Source: Istiophorus platypterus
Taxonomy: Eukaryota > Chordata > Actinopteri > Istiophoriformes > Istiophoridae
Direction of reading: 5' to 3'
Assembly: GCA_016859345.1 (NCBI GenBank)
Contig: CM029126.1
Location: 12,707,527-12,771,526 of the forward strand
DNA length: 64,000 nucleotides
Each line of letters starts with the position of its first letter. The stretch's first letter is position 1. The notes beneath the pieces were generated by a model that saw only the letters and a list, made by a program, of their open reading frames with translations, was not told where the DNA came from and searched no databases. The translations under genes were made by a program, and so were the position numbers. This document shows positions 1 through 13,736 of this stretch, in pieces.

Positions 1-266
1 TCAAACTCCTGCTTTGATTTTTCAGCGTCCGCCTTCTTTTTCTTCAGTTCGTCCATCTCGGCGTTGACGGACGCCAGCGTTGCCTTCAGCTCCCGGACTT
101 CACTTCTCATCGTGACCACGGTTTCCTCTTTCCTCTTGACCTCCGCCGAGTTTTCAAGGACGCGGGTTTTCAAATTACGCAGGTTCAGCTCCTGGCGCAC
201 GGCCTGGTAGATCATCGCCACCATCACGGCGACGCTCAGGCAGACCAAAAACACCCCCGGCTTCAT
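1..266 (-). CDS. Single-pass membrane coiled-coil protein, first exon(s), cut by window edge
   Basis: The reading frame opens at an ATG at 266-264 and stays open to the window edge, 88 codons. Residues 1-20 (start MKPGVFLVCLSVAVMVAIY) form a hydrophobic segment that reads as a signal anchor. The rest is highly charged with a heptad-like pattern (RQELNLRNLKTRVLEN, then RELKATLASVNAEMDELKK), so a parallel coiled coil is likely. The organisation matches the gene starting at 1564 on the other strand (short anchor, then a coiled coil rich in K, E and Q), so the two look like a divergent paralogous pair, although sequence identity is low. GC content is far higher than in the flanking 400-1200 region. 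I do not recognise the family and propose no function. The start is the first ATG of the frame; the 3' end is outside the window. Confidence 0.6.
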   Translation of the reverse strand, partial: MKPGVFLVCLSVAVMVAMIYQAVRQELNLRNLKTRVLENSAEVKRKEETVVTMRSEVRELKATLASVNAEMDELKKKKADAEKSKQEF

Positions 267-1563
267 CTCAGCTGAGGTAGTGTGGGCTGGGGGGCAGCTG
301 CCGGACACTGCCAACGATCACTTGTCGCGCATTCCGGGGTATTTTCTCTCGAGGCGTAGGTGCGTGTCTGCTCCGGCTCCTTTCCCTTAAGTGGGTGTGG
401 CCGTGGCAGCTGTTTTTGTCACCTGTTCTACCTGCTCAGCAAGTTGGACGTGACAATCCACCTGCTGCCTCTTGGGACTTTTCAACAGTTGTGATGAAAA
501 GTTGGCAATAAGAAACTTATGTGATAGTGGCAAAATACCATATCAGCAAATGTGAATGTACAAAATTAAAGTCTTTTGGGGTTTTTTTTTGTTTGTTTGT
601 TTTTTAACGTATGGTTAAAAACAATACACTGACACAACCTACTCCTTAGATAACAATAATTTTAAAAACTGTCAAAACGATTGATGTGTTGTTTTTTATG
701 TTTCGTTACAACACCTCCTTGGTCTGAAATATGAAATATTGATTTACTTTAAGTTTTGCCGTTTCCTGATGCTTTATACTTCTCTACATGGAATTGTCGG
801 CTAGAATTACTAGTTATTTTATTCGTCAAGATTTTACATACCAAAAAATGATCATCTTACAAAATGATGCTCAGTTAACCCAAACAGTGTGTCAAATACT
901 TAAATTCTAGCTACACCCAGCTCAACAATAACATTAGCAATGCTGCTTACGTATGAGCATCGATAAGAATAATAAAATAATACAAAGTACATAATAGAAA
1001 AACGTCACTTAAGTTGAGAAATACTTATTAAAAACTAACAACAGGCTGGTTTAAATTGAAAACACGTCGTTGTATGATCAAGATTTATTGAATTAAACTT
1101 TTGGAGTGTCAAAATGAGATAATCAGACAAAATAAATAACACACACACACACACATACACACACACAAATATAAGATAAATAAAACATAGGCCGGCCAAA
1201 GTATCTACAGTATGAGGTAAAACGTGTCGATCAAGGTGAGCAGGGCTTGACAGGTATCGGCGGGGCCGACCTGCAGGAGGAGGATGTGTTCATTGTGCCA
1301 GATGGGCGGTCGCTGCGCAACTCAGGCCCCACACAGCTGCAGACGTCGGATCCAGAGGCGCAGGTGAGTCCGCCCCGGTGCCCGATTGATTCCAAGTCAG
1401 ACAGCGCAGAGAGCAGCTCTGTGCTCAGGCCCGGGACTCGCTGGCTGGACCCAAATGGAAGTTAAAGAAGCTGCGCCGTGACACCTTGTAGGCAGGAACA
1501 GAGCCACCCATCCCCAGGACAAAAATCCCAAAGAAGACATACAGAAAAAACAAAAAAAGAAAA
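267..1563. other. Interval between the divergent coiled-coil genes
   Basis: About 1.3 kb between two divergent start codons. 420-1200 is AT-rich with no convincing exon. A (CA)n tract sits at about 1138-1168. A minus-strand AATAAA lies at about 1084-1089 (TTTATT on the plus strand). 1230-1465 is abruptly GC- and CpG-rich with exon-like open frames on both strands; it may be the promoter or 5' leader of the gene at 1564, or a small terminal exon of a minus-strand gene. The strand cannot be settled by eye. Confidence 0.5.
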
Positions 1564-3492
1564 ATGAAAGTGCAGGTGTTGATCCCTTTGACAATAGTCG
1601 TGACCGTCGTTTTGTTCGGGTTAACGAAAATACGGAAAAATGAGCAGGACAAGGAGGACAGACGAAGCGGGTTCCAGGACATCAAGCTGCGGGTGACAAA
1701 CGATGTGCTGGGGGTGTTTCAGAAAGAGAAGACGGAGACGCAGAACCTCCTCGAAAAGACCAAAAGTGACCACAAAGCGCTGGAGGAACAAATGTCCATG
1801 CTCCAGTCCAAAACAGACAAAGCGAAGGGGGATGTGGACATCTGCAAGGAAAGCCAGGTGGGGAAGGACGATGCTATGCTGGATTTAGTTTACAGAGGCT
1901 GTGTCACCTTGAAAGACAGTTGAAACTGAAACAAATGTAATGGGAACGCACATAACCGATTTCACCTGGTTAGAAAACAGGTGAATATATTCAGTGTCTG
2001 TCAGAAAATCAGAGCAGGGACCTACAATAGAACTAGAGGCACCACTGAACTTCAACGTACTGCTCCTTAGCCTACCTATGTGATTTATAAGCTTGTGTTT
2101 TTATTGATTAAATGATTTAAATGAATCTACAGTTCCTGCCTGTTTACACTGCAGGCCTTACCCTTGGTCATAGACCAGTGTCCTAATCTAACCATTCACT
2201 CATTTGCCCATCATTTCATAAAACTGCAGATCAGTGGGCATTGCTTTGAAAACTTTTTGCACAAAAAACAAATACAGTACCAGCTAAATTATGAATTAGA
2301 AATATGACCCCCCCCCACTACTGTGTCTGTCCCGAGGTCTCCCTGTGCTAAAACTGTTGTTTTTACTCATATTTGTTACACACTACATCTCTAAAATAGC
2401 AGTATATGTATACAATAGCAATGGCAATACAATAGCTATAGCATACAAAATAAATGTTCCTCTGCTGTAGTTTCCGGTACCCAAAGGGCTGCTAACACTC
2501 ATATGGCAGCGAGAACAAGAGAGGATAGTTACAAATGTATTGCCCATGTGGCACTGTAATTTATCTACATAGAATTATTGCCCTTTATGAGCAGCCCTGT
2601 ACAAAGTTCTAGTGGCCTCAGAGTCTAAGACTAAGGTGATTTCTCCAATTAGACTGCAGATCAAAATAATCGTATGACCATAGTGTGCAAATATTTATTG
2701 TGGAAGTAAGAGGGAAGTTGTTTTAAGTTGAAGATGTGTAGGTTGCAGAATGTTAATCTTTGTAGAGAAGTATTCTTTAACAAACTCAGGTATTTTGTTG
2801 CTGAGACTCTCTTTTTCCATTTGCAGAAACTTCCAAGAGACCAGCTGGCATCAGCAGAGACAGAATTCAGTGATCTAAAAGGTGGATGATACTTTATGAG
2901 CCGAAATCTCCAAAAGTGTGTGTATCCCTTAATGGAGAGAAACAAAGCTTTGTTTTTAATTTGTGAAACAACTGAAATTTCGTCATGTCATATGTTGATA
3001 CAGGTGAAATCAATAAGGAGACTGCCAGCTGGAAAACCGAGGTTGAAACACTGAAACAGCAACTGGCAGCACGGAGTCCAATATGTGACTTTTTGAAAAA
3101 AGGAGCACAAGCAGCAAGGTATGGATGCTACTTCACTGGACTTTAAAAGAAATATAATTCTGCAGAATGACCCTAAACTTCCATTATGATTTTCATGCAT
3201 TCACTACATTTTCTATTGTTGAATTTTGTCTTAAAGCAGTTTATGTAGCAATGAAGTGAATGTGGAGGCCCCCAAACAGGAGGAACCAAAGGCAAATGCC
3301 CCTGGACAAGAAGAGCCTAAGGCAGAGGCCCCTAAACAGGAAGAGCCTAAGGCAGAGGCCCCTAAACAAGAAGAGCCAAAGGCAGAGGCCCCTAAACAAG
3401 AAGAGCCTAAGGCAGAGGCCCCTAAACAAGAAGAGCCTAAGGCAGAGGCCCCTAAACAGGAAGAGCCAAAGGCAGAGGCCCCTAAACAGTGA
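1564..3492 (+). CDS. Single-pass membrane coiled-coil protein with C-terminal PKQEEPKAEA repeat
   Basis: Four coding exons join in frame: 1564-1857, 2827-2881, 3004-3118 and 3240-3492 (or 3237-3492), giving 238 aa (239 with the earlier acceptor). All junctions are GT-AG. Residues 4-20 are a hydrophobic anchor (VQVLIPLTIVVTVVLFG), followed by a basic stop-transfer (KIRKNEQDK) and a long charged coiled coil through exons 1-3. Exon 4 is almost entirely a 10-residue repeat, EEPKAEAPKQ, encoded by a 30-bp minisatellite. The last acceptor is a tandem AAGCAG site, so a one-residue difference is possible. The terminal TGA lies inside a repeat unit, and two more repeat-like units follow it. AATAAA is at about 3849. 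The ATG is the first in frame; the upstream sequence is A-rich. I do not recognise the family. A type II or signal-anchored protein with a low-complexity tail is what can be seen; function is unknown. Confidence 0.65.
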
Positions 3493-3545
3493 GACCAAAA
3501 GGCAGAGGCCCCTAAACAGTGAGAGCCAAAGGCAGAGGCCTGTAA
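3276..3545 (+). repeat. 30-bp coding minisatellite (EEPKAEAPKQ units)
   Basis: About eight and a half head-to-tail 30-bp units. The first two are the most diverged (PKANAPGQ), the middle ones nearly identical. The last two full units each carry an in-frame TGA where the others have GAA or GAG, so the coding frame ends within the array and the array continues as 3' UTR. A two-unit version of the array exists in the downstream duplicate at 4459-4529. Confidence 0.9.
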
Positions 3546-4202
3546 GAAGAGATGAGGATTTAAAACCTTTATTTTACAGCACCTCTACAACAGTTTATCT
3601 AACAAAGTTTTGGATATATTGCAACCACAATCAACCTTGTGGCTTTAGTGGGTTGATGTCTAATGTGATAAGGTGAAGTGCCTTAAGTAGGACAATTCAC
3701 ACTTATTGGGATTGAATTCGTATTTCTTTTTACTCTATTACTTATTTTTATGAAAATACATTTAGGAGTAGCGCACATGTTGTTTTTGTTTCTTTTTGTT
3801 TTTGTGTGAGTGTGTCTGTCTGTGTGCGTGTTTGTAAAATGCTTTGTAATAAACGTATTTTGCACTGTGAGAAAGCACTGACTAAATAGAGGCGTGATGT
3901 GATGTAGGGGGAGCTGCAGGTTTTCCACAGAAAATTACCCTGAAGGAAACAAACTTTACAGCTTCTCCTCTGTCACTTGATCACACCCTCAACAGCAATA
4001 ACAGCAATTATGTCTATCCGTCATAGATCACTTTGGAATTATTGCACAAAGAAAATAAATACATAGCTATGAGGCAACTATTTTAAAAAAGATTGTTTAT
4101 ATGTTTTTCTTGTCAATATTGTACTCATTTTCAGTTTTAGTTAAAAAAAAATCTTTTCCAGTAAAATAAATTGTCATTACCAACCATTTATCTTATTTGG
4201 TG

Positions 4203-4233
4203 ATCTGATATATATATAAATATATATATATAA

Positions 4234-4277
<44 letters not shown>
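4203..4277. repeat. (TA)n microsatellite
   Basis: Nearly pure TA with a few TAAATA interruptions. It forms the left boundary of the partial gene duplicate that follows and is a plausible breakpoint. Confidence 0.9.
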
Positions 4278-4278
<1 letters not shown>

Positions 4279-4281
<3 letters not shown>

Positions 4282-4880
4282 TTTGAAAAAAGGAGCACAA
4301 GCAGCAAGGTATGGATGCTACTTCAATGGACTTTAAAATAAATATACTTCTGCAAATAGACCTTGAACTTCCTTTATGATTCCCATGTGTTCAATACGTT
4401 TTCTATTGTTGCATTTTGTCTTAAAGTAATTTGTGTAGCAATGAAGTGAATGTGGAGGCCTCTGAACAAGAGGAGCCAAAGGCGAAGGCCCCTAAACAAG
4501 AGGAGCCAAAGGCAGAGGCCCCTAAGAAGTGATGAGGAATTACAACATGTATTGTACAACACCTCTACAACTCCTTATCTGTCGTAGAAACGAAGTTTTT
4601 GATATATTGTGACCACAATCAATCATGTAGCTTTAGGGGGATTATGTCTCATGTGATGTGGGGAATTGCCTTAAGTGCATTAAGTGGGACAATTCTCAGT
4701 TATTGGGGTGTTAATTAATATTTCTTTTTAAATCTCTTACCTATTTCTGTGCAGCAAAATGAATAAGAATGAAGTTACATTTAGGAGTAGGGCACATGTT
4801 TTTGTTTTTGTGTGAGTGAGTGTGTTTGCATGCACGTGTGCGTGTGTAAAATGCTTTGTAATAAACATATTTTGTGATGG
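4279..4880 (+). pseudogene. Partial 3' duplicate of the coiled-coil gene, with a possibly usable last exon
   Basis: This segment is a diverged copy of about 3090-3870: the end of exon 3, the last intron, exon 4 and the 3' UTR including AATAAA at about 4860. Its left edge falls at the end of the (TA)n tract, so the exon 3 copy has no acceptor and is dead. The exon 4 copy at 4427-4532 keeps an AG acceptor in the same phase and an open frame of 35 codons with only two repeat units (PKAKAPKQ, PKAEAPKK), then TGA. If exon 3 of the upstream gene spliced to it, a shorter-tailed isoform would result. It may equally be a non-functional relic. Confidence 0.6.
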
Positions 4881-4950
4881 TTTGAAGTTTGGTGATTAGT
4901 TAAGTATTTCTTGAATGTAACTGAAGTCCTCCTCAGTCTTCATACCAACA

Positions 4951-5188
4951 GTGGTGGAAGAAGTATTTAAATCCTTTACTTAGATACAAGATGAGATAAA
5001 TGTTTCTCTATTCAAATTCTTACTCAAGCAAAAGTACAGAAGTATTATCTGTTAAATGAACCCCAAGTATAAAGAAATGGTGCTCATTATGCAGAATGAT
5101 TTATTATTAATACAAATAATAATGTGCAAACCCCATTTTTATGTTGTAGGGGGTCAAAGTGGAGATATTAACTATTTTATTTACTCAT
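4951..5188 (+). repeat. AAGTA-rich dispersed repeat, copy 1 (partial)
   Basis: It begins with the family's characteristic GTGGTGGAAGAAGTA and contains the CTCATTATGCAGAATG block and a decayed TTTTAATGTTGTAG...GGTGGAG block. It shares these with the copies near 8.7, 13.8, 37.0/38.8 and 52.5 kb. The family is familiar from many teleost genomes; I give no repeat-database name. Confidence 0.65.
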
Positions 5189-5190
5189 AC

Positions 5191-5565
5191 AGTGGTTTCA
5201 GAAAGTATTCAGACACTTCAGACACTTTATTGTTCTGCAGAAGTAATTGTAAATAGATAAAATGCCAATTTTCTTCTCCATCAGTCTAAAGTTACTAATC
5301 CACAAGGACAGAGTGAAAACACATTTTAAAAAAAACTTTAAAAACATAAATCTTAAACCTCTGATTTACCAAAGTATTCAGACCCTTAATTCAGTACAGT
5401 TTATCAAAAACTTCCTGGCAGATCCTCCTCACTGTCAGTTTTTTCCCTCATGCTCTCAGGGTCTTTAAGTGCCATTTGACAAACCTAAAGCGGGCTACCA
5501 TGCCTTTTACTCAAACTGGCTTCCATCCATCCACTCTATCAGAAAGTCCTGATTTAGATTAATCA
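5191..5565. mobile_element. Degenerate Tc1-like element fragment
   Basis: It starts with CAGTGGTTTCAGAAAGTATTCAGAC, and a second AAGTATTCAGACCC motif follows at about 5372; both are typical of terminal sequences of fish Tc1-like transposons. A block at about 5458-5550 (TCTTTAAGTGCCATTTGAC, AAGCGGGCTACCATGCC) resembles the internal part of the same elements. No transposase frame survives. It abuts the AAGTA-rich repeat on its left. Confidence 0.6.
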
Positions 5566-8086
5566 GGACTTGGATCCATTAGAGTTAAATCTTCAACTCA
5601 ATAGTGTGTCAAAAGTGCAGTACTTAGTAAGAATTCCATTATGATGTACCAATACGATGTATTTACCATTGTATACTGTGATCTGATATCTGTCTTAGGC
5701 ACTTAGTGTAACAATGGTATTATAGATAAAATTACAAGCTCTTATTTGAGGTATTTGTCGAGAGGAAATTGTAGATTACAGCTTTAACAAAATCATTTAA
5801 AAAAACCTACAAAGGATATGGTATGTTACAGCAAACAGTAAAAAAAAAAAATCTGTAGTTGGATTAAAAACAGCAAGAATCAGTATCACCAGTGTGTGAT
5901 ACTGATTCTAGTATTTTATGAAATTGCCGCTCCAGATAGATGGGGTTTGCAGTAGAACAATTAAGAAGTGTGTCTTTTCCGTTTGAGGGCCCTGAGCCAA
6001 AGCCTTTGCTTGAAGTGACTATGAATAAAATTTCAATAAAATAGAGAAAAATGGCTAAACTAATTTGAATCAGAACAATGTGATATTTAAGTAATATCTG
6101 TGCAGAGGAGAGTTAGTATGGATCTTCTGTGGCAGGAAGCACTGGACATTTAGTCTCACCATTCCAGGCTTTTACATGTCTGTGCCCAGGGGCCTATAGT
6201 TACATATGCTCTCTCTTTAAATATATACGTACACAGTATATAGACATTCGGTTGCCTGTTTATTAGGTGCACTGAGCTAAAACTAATGCAGTCTAATACA
6301 ATAAGCCTGCAACAGAGCCGACCTTCATGAAGGTTATGATGTTCAGTTTTTGTTGAGACTGTTTTAACTCACTGAGTAAAACTATGTCACTACATCACCC
6401 GTTTTTTAGTTGTTTCCATCTGGGATTTGGTCTTTCAGGAGAGTAACCAACATCTTCAGTATGTGAAACTATGCACAGAAGTCAGAGTGCGAGGCTTAAC
6501 AGACGCGAGGTTGTGAAATACTTACCCACTGCCTGTATCCTGTTTGCGGGGGTAATGATTAATGCATGAAGACTGTTAGACAAACAGAAGGTGGAAAGAG
6601 ACACGTATCCCGTGCTATTTTTAATCCATCAAAATATAAATTTACTGTGAACAGGTCGTTGCTCCTCCCTCTCGAAACTCCATAGAAGACCATGTCATTG
6701 GGTGAAGTCAGTTACCTGACTGTATGTAAATAGGAAATGCAAATAACTCAAACCAGGAAGAGAGATAACCAAGGAGACAACAAGTTCTCCCCTGTCTCCT
6801 TCATTGTCACTGTTCAGCAATAACATGTGCACATCTGATTCACGAGTCTTTTTTACTGCAGTACATAATGCTTTTTGGCCTCTGGTTTTCATCAAGTTTT
6901 TTTCCTCTGTTAGATAACTCCTCTACCTCCAATGCTGAAAACACAGTATAGGTATTGAATAATCGTTGTTAACCTTGTCCGCCTCTCTGTGTCTTAGTGA
7001 CTCTGCCTCAGGGTTTGGGCTTGTGTATGCATGTGTGTGTGTGTGTGTGAGTGTGTGAGTGTGTGTGTATGTGAGACAGAGGGAGAGCGAGGGAGAGAGA
7101 GACTGACCAATCAGAGAACATAAAGCCTTTGTCTGTCACTACCTATAAACTTCACTCTGTTATCCTGGGGAAGCTCCCACTGTACAGTTTGTGTTCTGGC
7201 TGATCATAAAGCTTCATCATTTCTGTTGGAGTGTGAATTTTGAAAATGTTATTCCTGTGTTTCTCTTTTTTTGTATATTCTTCTCAATTTTATTCCAGCT
7301 AACACTACAGAACAATTTTTACCACTCAGTACACTTAGAAATGCAACTGTTAGAGTACGTATTTAATGTAAGAAATAATTCTATAGCACAGCAGCTTAGT
7401 AGAGTTTTACTTAGAGATTATTTAGCCTGTTTTCATCCCTCTGGTACATTCATGACAAAACTATAATTAAGTTTTGTATTAGACTGAACAGGTGTTTCTG
7501 TTATTCCATTGACTCCCTGTAAATTGCAACAAAAGCATTTGAAAACATATAGAATGTTCCCTGGACTCACTGCATTTGAAAATGAATGACTTGGCTCTAC
7601 TTACATTTTGCCCTTTTTTAAAATTTTCAAATTATATATTGATGTTTTGAGTAACTGTATGTTTTAGTGCTGCATCCTTCCATGCAGCTTTATTCCTTTC
7701 AAATAAATCTGCATGAATTTAGACTCAAAGAAACATCTCTTCATCCAGAGTGAAACTAAAAATTATGTTTTAATAGGTTTTTTTTCTTTGAATCTTTTGA
7801 TCTTTTTTTTTTTTTAATCTTTGAACCTTTAATATAGGAGCAGGAAAACATAACAGCTTTGAGGCTCTGACTAAATAAGAGTAATGTGAAATAAATAACT
7901 TTTAAGTCCTTAGTCTGACTTACAAGTTAATCATTTCACTGTAAAGAAATAATACTTGGTCATGGATTAAAGGGTTTCTTTAAACCACATATACTATGTT
8001 CCTTTTTTGAAATATTTTTGCTATATATTGCTTATATTGGGTGCTGCCATCTCTCACTTTGCCTCACATTGTTCTCCATCTGTAAG
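5566..8086. other. Gene-free AT-rich stretch
   Basis: No exon with supported splice sites was found. It holds a short GT/GA-rich patch at about 7030-7100 and several poly-A and poly-T runs. Open frames are short and compositionally random. Confidence 0.6.
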
Positions 8087-8228
8087 AGATTACAATACTC
8101 CCCCCAGGCTCACAATTAGGCAATCAGGAGGCTATCATTCCGCCCCAATAGGCTCACAAGGTCACCGTCATACCAGGAGAGGATACAGAGGCGGCAGAGG
8201 GGGACAGTCAGTCTGCCTGATGTCATAA
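8087..8228 (+). CDS. Candidate terminal exon with RGG-like stretch and CaaX-like end
   Basis: After a fair acceptor (pyrimidine-rich, ending CTGTAAG) a frame runs 46 codons to TAA. It is Ser, Gly, His and Arg rich, contains RRGYRGGRGG and ends in CLMS, which fits the C-a-a-X prenylation pattern. GC content rises clearly above the flanks. I recognise no family, and no upstream exon of the same gene was found in the window. It could be a chance frame in a local GC-rich patch or the last exon of an undetected gene. Confidence 0.25.
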
Positions 8229-8724
8229 ACGAGGGCCGTTGTTCATGAAATGTAGCTTCTAATCTGATATGTGTGTATAAAGATATAAAACTATATGTAT
8301 AATTGGCCTTTATGTTAAAATTGTACATTGTATGTACCAATGACGTTGTTTCCTGCTAGTAAATGAAAACATGACATAACAGTGATATTTCTGATACAGT
8401 CAAGTATTGAATGTCTCTACAAGTCAAATGCTGTACATACATTATCAGTCTCAGTGTATTTCTTGTCGGATTCACCTGTTCTACACCCAATTCTTGCTGA
8501 TTAAAAAACAAACTCATGACTTACCCGCAGGGGAAAGTGGTGTATTCTTCATCCATGTCATGTCCAGCAGATGAAGTGAGGTCAGGATGTGTTAGATAGT
8601 GTTACATTACCCCACTGAACACACAGATGTCGTTACAGTACCATCACTGGTCATTCTGACAAGCAGAGATCCTCTTGAAAGTCACCTTGACTGTGCAGTT
8701 CATCTTAAAGCTGAAAGACTTCAT
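8229..8724. other. Intergenic, nothing recognised
   Basis: AT-rich flank of the candidate exon. No clean polyadenylation signal follows the exon within 200 bp; TATAAA-like strings are present near 8276. No other feature was seen. Confidence 0.5.
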
Positions 8725-9066
8725 CACAAGTAAAAGCCCAGCATTCAAAAAAATTATTTAGAGGTATAGAAATATTAGCAGCTAAACGTACTTAAAGTAT
8801 TAAAATAAAAGTAAACATTAGGCAGCAATTACCACTGCCAATGTTATTATTATCAATTATACTTTAGTACAGTAATAATTTCTACCACTGTATGTTCTGC
8901 TGGGTAGTTTGATTGACAGTAGTGTCAGTTGTTTTATTGGCCGATCATATGTTTTGTATGTAAAACTTTGATCTCGTCAATATAGTTTTCAAATTACTGC
9001 AACAGATGAAAAAGTACAACGATCTGAAATGTTGTGGAGTTGAGTAAATCTACTTGCCACCACTGC
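8725..9066 (+). repeat. AAGTA-rich dispersed repeat, copy 2
   Basis: A decayed but recognisable copy: ACTTAAAGTATTAAAA, CTGCTGGGTAGTTTGATT, GATCATATGTTTTGTATGT, then GAGTAAATCTACTTGCCACC at its end, where the family normally closes with CCACCACTG. Same order of blocks as in the copies at 37.0/38.8 kb and, inverted, at 52.5 kb. Confidence 0.7.
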
Positions 9067-13265
<4,199 letters not shown>

Positions 13266-13269
13266 TTAA

Positions 13270-13278
13270 GTATAAATA
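13270..13278 (+). promoter_or_regulatory. TATA box of the msmp-like gene
   Basis: GTATAAATA lies about 290 bp upstream of the start codon. A purine-rich leader follows and ends at a donor (CAGTAG then GTAAGA at about 13463). The next acceptor is at 13557-13558, two bases before the ATG. This fits a non-coding first exon of roughly 160 bases starting near 13300. Confidence 0.6.
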
Positions 13279-13560
13279 TCTGAGACCACAGGGAGAAAGT
13301 GCATCAGTTCAAGAAGGGCACCGAAGAGGAGACACGGAGAGCCAGAGGAAGAAAAGAGGGAGCAGAAGAGGGTGAATGAAAGAAAGAGACGCTGAGAGAG
13401 AAGAAAGGAAAGAAAATACAGCAGCAGAGATATTCCATATAACATAGCGGAAACTTCACAGTAGGTAAGACTAAACGGGGCAGTTCTCTCACCTGGTTAG
13501 TATGATTTCTTCAACCTGTGCATTGATTTATATACTTTTTATATACTTTTATTTCCAGAA

Positions 13561-13684
13561 ATGGCAAGCACAGCAGGAGGAGTACTATTGGCTTTACTCT
13601 TTTTCCTGAGTGCAAGTGTGCCATGTTTTTCTGTGTATAACAGTGGGGAGTGCTTCTTCAATACCAAAGGTACAAATTGTGTGT

Positions 13685-13736
<52 letters not shown>

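Noticed and set aside
3241..3498. Minus-strand 85-codon frame rich in Leu, Phe, Arg (GLCLRLFLFR)
   Set aside because: Antisense shadow of the 30-bp coding repeat; it stays open only because the repeat unit is a multiple of three.
3276..3545. CRISPR-like array
   Set aside because: The 30-bp units are directly adjacent with no unique spacers and encode a protein repeat; the genome is a vertebrate's.
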